Positions 6,015-8,726 of a stretch of DNA of 8,726 bases are shown piece after piece. The position numbers and the translations under genes are program-made. The stretch's first letter is position 1. Each line of letters opens with the position of its first letter. The notes under the pieces are model-generated. The model made no database searches, was not told the origin of the DNA, and worked only from the letters and a program-made list of their open reading frames with translations. This stretch comes from Gammaproteobacteria bacterium (GTDB lineage Bacteria > Pseudomonadota > Gammaproteobacteria > DSM-16500), in the NCBI GenBank assembly GCA_009885665.1, contig VFKI01000148.1:1-8726 (forward strand), given 5' to 3'.

Positions 6015-7069
6015 GCGGGTGTGACGACAGATAAACGGGTTTTCAGTTGCATAATATGGGCATAGGCGTCATCAATACGGGCGGCAGAAATTTTGCCTGC
6101 TTGCACATCGGCATAAATCATATCGACTAATATCTTCGGGTCTTGTGGTTCAGCGACCAATTGATTACCAAAAACTAAAATATCTGCACCCGCATTGATT
6201 GCCAGGGGTAATGCGTCGGTTAAACCATATTGATCCGTAATGGCTTTCATTTGCATATCATCGGACACGGTGACGCCGGTAAAGTGTAAATCGTGGCGCA
6301 GCAATTTTGTGGTGATGGCATAAGATAAACTGGCGGGATAGCCGGCCGGATCCAAATGTTTATTCACGACATGCGCCAGCATCACTAATTGACAAGCATC
6401 CGCTTTGGGTAAAAGTGTCCGGTATGGATCGAGTTCATCCGCTTGCCAAGTCTGTGTCACATCGACAAAACCTGCATGGGTATCCCCGGTTGAGCTGCCA
6501 TGGCCAGGAAAATGTTTATAACTACATAAAATGTGATGCGCTTTGAAGCAAGCAGAAAAAATTTCAGCATATTGACTAACGGTGGCGGGATCATTTGAAA
6601 AGCTGCGATCTAATTTGCCAATGACGGGATTATCAGGATTCACATTGATATCGATCACCGGCGCAAAATTCAAATTGATACCGGCATTTTGTAAAGTTTG
6701 CGCCATTTGATCAGCGTGCGCGCGTGCGTCGCGCAAACTCAATTTACCTATATCAGCAGCGGATAAGGTTGCGGGAAAGCCATACTTTTCTTTGAGGCGA
6801 TTGACCTTGCCGCCTTCATAATCAATGCCGATGAAGAGCGGTGGTGCGTCAGTTTGCTGGGTGTAATGTTGTAATTGATGGGTTAATTGACGCAGTTGCG
6901 TGGGGTTTTCAATATTACGTGTTTGCTCGGGATGCTGAAAATTATGATCAAACAAAATCACGCCGCCGATGGCATGTTGCTGGATGGCGTGGACGATGGC
7001 ATCATTGGGCGTAAGCGTCGTGCCCTCAAAGCCTATCATCAACATTTGGCCGATTTTTTGCTTAAGCAT
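6011..7069 (-). CDS. nagZ: Beta-N-acetylhexosaminidase NagZ (GH3)
   Basis: A 352-residue cytoplasmic family-3 glycosidase that removes GlcNAc from GlcNAc-1,6-anhydroMurNAc peptides during murein recycling. Motifs are GIDYEGGKVNRL (81-92), KHFPGHGSSTGDTH (185-198) with the NagZ-specific catalytic-loop acid/base pair D196/H198, and VSDDMQMKAI (268-277) with D270 as the likely nucleophile. No signal peptide is present, as expected for cytoplasmic NagZ. The ATG at 7069 was chosen because MLKQKIGQMLMIGFEG is a typical N-terminus. An in-frame TTG at 7114 would add 15 residues including Cys-Cys, without homology or ribosome site. The ATG also lacks a clear ribosome site. Its stop overlaps ruvX, and it is divergent from ampG, whose product supplies its substrate. 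Confidence 0.94.
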   Translation of the reverse strand: MLKQKIGQMLMIGFEGTTLTPNDAIVHAIQQHAIGGVILFDHNFQHPEQTRNIENPTQLRQLTHQLQHYTQQTDAPPLFIGIDYEGGKVNRLKEKYGFPATLSAADIGKLSLRDARAHADQMAQTLQNAGINLNFAPVIDINVNPDNPVIGKLDRSFSNDPATVSQYAEIFSACFKAHHILCSYKHFPGHGSSTGDTHAGFVDVTQTWQADELDPYRTLLPKADACQLVMLAHVVNKHLDPAGYPASLSYAITTKLLRHDLHFTGVTVSDDMQMKAITDQYGLTDALPLAINAGADILVFGNQLVAEPQDPKILVDMIYADVQAGKISAARIDDAYAHIMQLKTRLSVVTPA

Positions 7070-7112
7070 GGTGTCGGAATCTTTGGCGGACGAGCAACAT
7101 GAAAATAATCGC

Positions 7113-7138
7113 AAGTAATCTACGTAAGTAATCTACGG
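7113..7138. repeat. 13-bp tandem direct repeat upstream of nagZ
   Basis: AAGTAATCTACGT (7113-7125) is followed directly by AAGTAATCTACGG (7126-7138), identical except for the last base. A degenerate third unit may lie at 7102-7112 (AAAATAATCGC). On the nagZ strand each unit contains TAGATT. A 13-bp period is near, but not equal to, one helical turn. It could be an operator for a repressor that binds direct repeats, or simple slippage-derived duplication. Confidence 0.7.
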
Positions 7139-7200
7139 TAAAGGTTTTTTTTATCTTTTACATAAATTAAGGTAGTGGGCAGCGATGGGGTGGGTGTCGG

Positions 7201-7226
7201 GAGGGGAGAAGCGCAGCTCTCCCCTC
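7201..7226. repeat. Hairpin in the nagZ-ampG intergenic region
   Basis: GAGGGGAG (7201-7208) pairs with CTCCCCTC (7219-7226), and AGC (7210-7212) with GCT (7216-7218), giving an 11-bp stem with one bulged A (7209) and a GCA loop. No T-run follows on either strand. It would lie in the ampG leader if transcription starts upstream of 7201. The core resembles the palindrome at 5495-5528. Confidence 0.6.
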
Positions 7227-7319
7227 ATGACGCTCATCAATGCAGTGTGCCGCGTACTTCACTCTTTCTACCCTATCTTTTGTAATAGATACCATTTTCC
7301 CCTTTACGAGAGCCTCATT

Positions 7320-8624
7320 ATGCAGACAAAGTGTGCAACGATGCAAGAAGCAAAAGCGTCATGGGGTGAGCGCGTGTCAGCTATATGCGCTGATCGCCGT
7401 TATGCCATTTTATTATTATTGGGATTTGCTTCAGGCTTGCCCGTTGCGTTAACGACAACGACGTTACAAGCGTGGTTTACGGCTGCCGGATTTAATTTAA
7501 AAACCATTGGTGCTGTCACATTGTTGGGATTACCCGCCGGGTTGCGTTTGTTGTGGGCACCGTTACTCGATCGTTTTAGCGTGCCGGGATTTGATCGACG
7601 GCGCGGCTGGTTGTTCGTGACCCAGCTGGGATTAATATTATCCATTGTTTTTATGGCATATTTGTTGCCGCAGCAAATTTTTCATCTATTTCACTGGGCC
7701 ATTCCGACGTTATTTTTAGCGGGCTTTATAGTGTCATTTTTATCAGCCTCACAAGATATTGTCATTACGGCATGGCAAACAGAAATTTTGCCAGCGCACG
7801 CGCGTGGCTTAGGCGCATCGATTTATGTGGTAGGGTGGCGCGTCGGCTCGATTTTATCTGGCGCATTGGGTTTGGTGTTTGCGCAAGCGTTAGGATGGAA
7901 AACGACCTATTTTATCATGGCTGCGTTGATGGGTATGGGTTTGTTGGCGACGCTGTTGGCGCCGGTGCCGACGATAGTGCGTACGCATACGCCCAGTTTG
8001 ATGCAATCTGTTTTTATGCCATTGCGTGAATTTTTTCGACAATATGGCGTTAAGACACTGGGTTTATTATTTTTGTTATTGGTGACGTATAAAGTGGGTG
8101 ATGCGTTGACGTTAGCGCTCAACACCACATTTTTATTACGTAAAATGGGTTTTGATCTCGCAACCATTGGGTTGGTCAATAAAACAGTGAGTGTGGCGGC
8201 GGCATTATTGGGCGGCGTGGTGGCGGGCGTGTGGATGACGCGCTTGACCTTATATCGTGCGCTGATGGTGTTTGGCGTCATGCAAGCCTTGCCGGTGTTG
8301 GGTTATGCGTTGATGGCGTTGGTGGGCAAACATGTTTGGCTGTTGATCATTGTCGCGTTCAGTGAAAACTTTTGTGGCGGGATGGGGAATATTGCTTTAC
8401 TCGCACTGATTTTAGCCTTGTGTCATGTAGAATGTGCGGCGACACAATTTGCGTTATTAAGCACGCTGGTTTTTTTGCCACGTGTTGCTTATGGCCCTAT
8501 CGCGGCATCACTGGTGGCGCAACAGGGTTGGGCATGGTTTTTTGTGATTTGCTTTTTAGTCTCACTCCCCACGCTAGGCTTGGTATGGGTATGTCGCAAT
8601 GAAATTACGCGCTTAGATCGATAA
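7320..8624 (+). CDS. ampG: Muropeptide permease AmpG (MFS)
   Basis: A 434-residue inner-membrane transporter of the major facilitator superfamily that imports GlcNAc-anhydroMurNAc and its peptides by proton symport. Twelve membrane helices can be placed (about 28-48, 62-84, 98-115, 125-145, 167-190, 196-215, 244-268, 280-303, 312-333, 338-366, 372-398, 402-424). AmpG-specific blocks are LLGFASGLP (33-41), the D83-R-F motif after helix 2, SASQDIV (142-148) with D146 equivalent to a residue essential in E. coli AmpG, YKVGDA (257-262), ENFCGGMG (349-356) and TQFALLS (375-381). It lacks the extra C-terminal helices of E. coli AmpG (491 residues), as many shorter homologues do. The ATG at 7320 has GAGAG at 7308-7312, 7 nt upstream; the frame is open to 7185, but that part is unlike AmpG and covers the hairpin. 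Divergent from nagZ, next step in the same pathway. Confidence 0.95.
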   Translation: MQTKCATMQEAKASWGERVSAICADRRYAILLLLGFASGLPVALTTTTLQAWFTAAGFNLKTIGAVTLLGLPAGLRLLWAPLLDRFSVPGFDRRRGWLFVTQLGLILSIVFMAYLLPQQIFHLFHWAIPTLFLAGFIVSFLSASQDIVITAWQTEILPAHARGLGASIYVVGWRVGSILSGALGLVFAQALGWKTTYFIMAALMGMGLLATLLAPVPTIVRTHTPSLMQSVFMPLREFFRQYGVKTLGLLFLLLVTYKVGDALTLALNTTFLLRKMGFDLATIGLVNKTVSVAAALLGGVVAGVWMTRLTLYRALMVFGVMQALPVLGYALMALVGKHVWLLIIVAFSENFCGGMGNIALLALILALCHVECAATQFALLSTLVFLPRVAYGPIAASLVAQQGWAWFFVICFLVSLPTLGLVWVCRNEITRLDR

Positions 8625-8726
8625 TCTAGTACTCCGTTAAATAAATTGGAATAGCGCGCATTCAATCGCAGCACTGGCTTCGCCAATTTAAGGGTAAGCC
8701 GGGGGCACTGCCATTAAGTTAGCATA
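8625..8726. other. Right-edge non-coding stretch after ampG
   Basis: No gene is assigned. TAAATTGG at 8642-8649 and CCAATTTA at 8683-8690 form an 8-bp inverted repeat around 33 nt, and TGGC-ttc-GCCA at 8675-8685 can form a small inner hairpin. Neither is followed by a T-run, so termination of ampG here is not demonstrated. The last bases (GCACTGCCATTAAGTTAGC, 8704-8722) resemble in general style the ends of IS4-type elements, but the element would lie outside the window. Confidence 0.3.

Larger units (their letters stand above)
7070..7319. promoter_or_regulatory. Divergent nagZ-ampG regulatory region
   Basis: A 250-nt region with no gene assigned. From the nagZ side it holds a 13-bp tandem repeat (7113-7138), a run of eight T (7145-7152) flanked by complementary GTAAAGG/TCTTTTAC that could act as an A-tract on the nagZ strand, a GC-rich hairpin (7201-7226), and a pyrimidine-rich stretch before ampG. 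Promoters for both genes must lie here, but no convincing -35/-10 pair was found for either. An out-of-frame 12-codon reading frame on the minus strand (7100-7062) overlaps the nagZ start; it has no ribosome site and is probably chance. Confidence 0.6.

Noticed and set aside
7185..7319. 45-codon upstream extension of ampG
   Set aside because: It covers the intergenic hairpin, resembles no AmpG N-terminus and lacks a ribosome site, whereas the ATG at 7320 has GAGAG at suitable spacing.
7907..8281. 124-codon open frame on the minus strand opposite ampG
   Set aside because: It mirrors the Ile/Leu/Val-rich codons of ampG helices and gives an Asn/Thr/Lys-rich product of no known type, typical of an antisense shadow.
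1..8726. tRNA, rRNA, CRISPR array, riboswitch, toxin-antitoxin or phage defence genes
   Set aside because: No cloverleaf, array of spaced repeats, conserved rRNA block, known riboswitch core or defence-type domain was seen. All long coding frames belong to housekeeping families apart from the three unknown small proteins.

Overview
The window reads as chromosomal DNA of a gammaproteobacterium, possibly a host-associated lineage of the Legionellales/Coxiellaceae type. This rests on the gene families (AmpG, the NagZ/RuvX pair, DsbB, a periplasmic PBP4), the moderate GC content, several TTG-start candidates and the compact overlapping operons. The exact taxon cannot be fixed from this sequence alone. 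No tRNA, rRNA, CRISPR array, phage gene or complete insertion sequence was found.

Layout from left to right. At 102-1580 (-) is dacB (PBP4). Divergent from it, sharing a short promoter region, is a two-gene unit of small unknown proteins: 1690-1884 (+), soluble, and 1881-2117 (+), membrane, overlapping by 4 nt. A 211-nt convergent spacer with hairpins follows. Next comes a leftward cluster read in the order dsbB (5406-4900), a small exported cysteine-free protein (4871-4470), a cystathionine beta-synthase-like enzyme (4457-3489) and a cystathionine gamma-lyase/synthase (3492-2329). Gaps are 28 nt, 12 nt and a 4-nt ATGA overlap, so this looks like one operon. After a 137-nt spacer with a near-perfect 34-bp palindrome lies a second leftward pair, nagZ (7069-6011) and ruvX (6014-5565), again joined by an ATGA overlap. 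Divergent from nagZ is ampG (7320-8624, +). The 250-nt region between nagZ and ampG holds a 13-bp tandem repeat and a GC-rich hairpin.

Two functions dominate. One is murein turnover and recycling: PBP4 trims and cuts peptide cross-links in the periplasm, AmpG imports GlcNAc-anhydroMurNAc peptides, and NagZ removes the GlcNAc in the cytoplasm. The other is sulfur and thiol chemistry: the CBS/CGL pair is arranged like the Bacillus mccAB reverse transsulfuration genes and would make cysteine from homocysteine, while DsbB in the same transcript reoxidises the periplasmic disulfide machinery.

No clearly new system is visible. The best leads are the TSGNMG substitution in the CBS-like enzyme, the cysteine-free secreted protein inside the dsbB-CBS-CGL operon, the tandem repeat in front of nagZ, and three intergenic palindromes, two of which look related.
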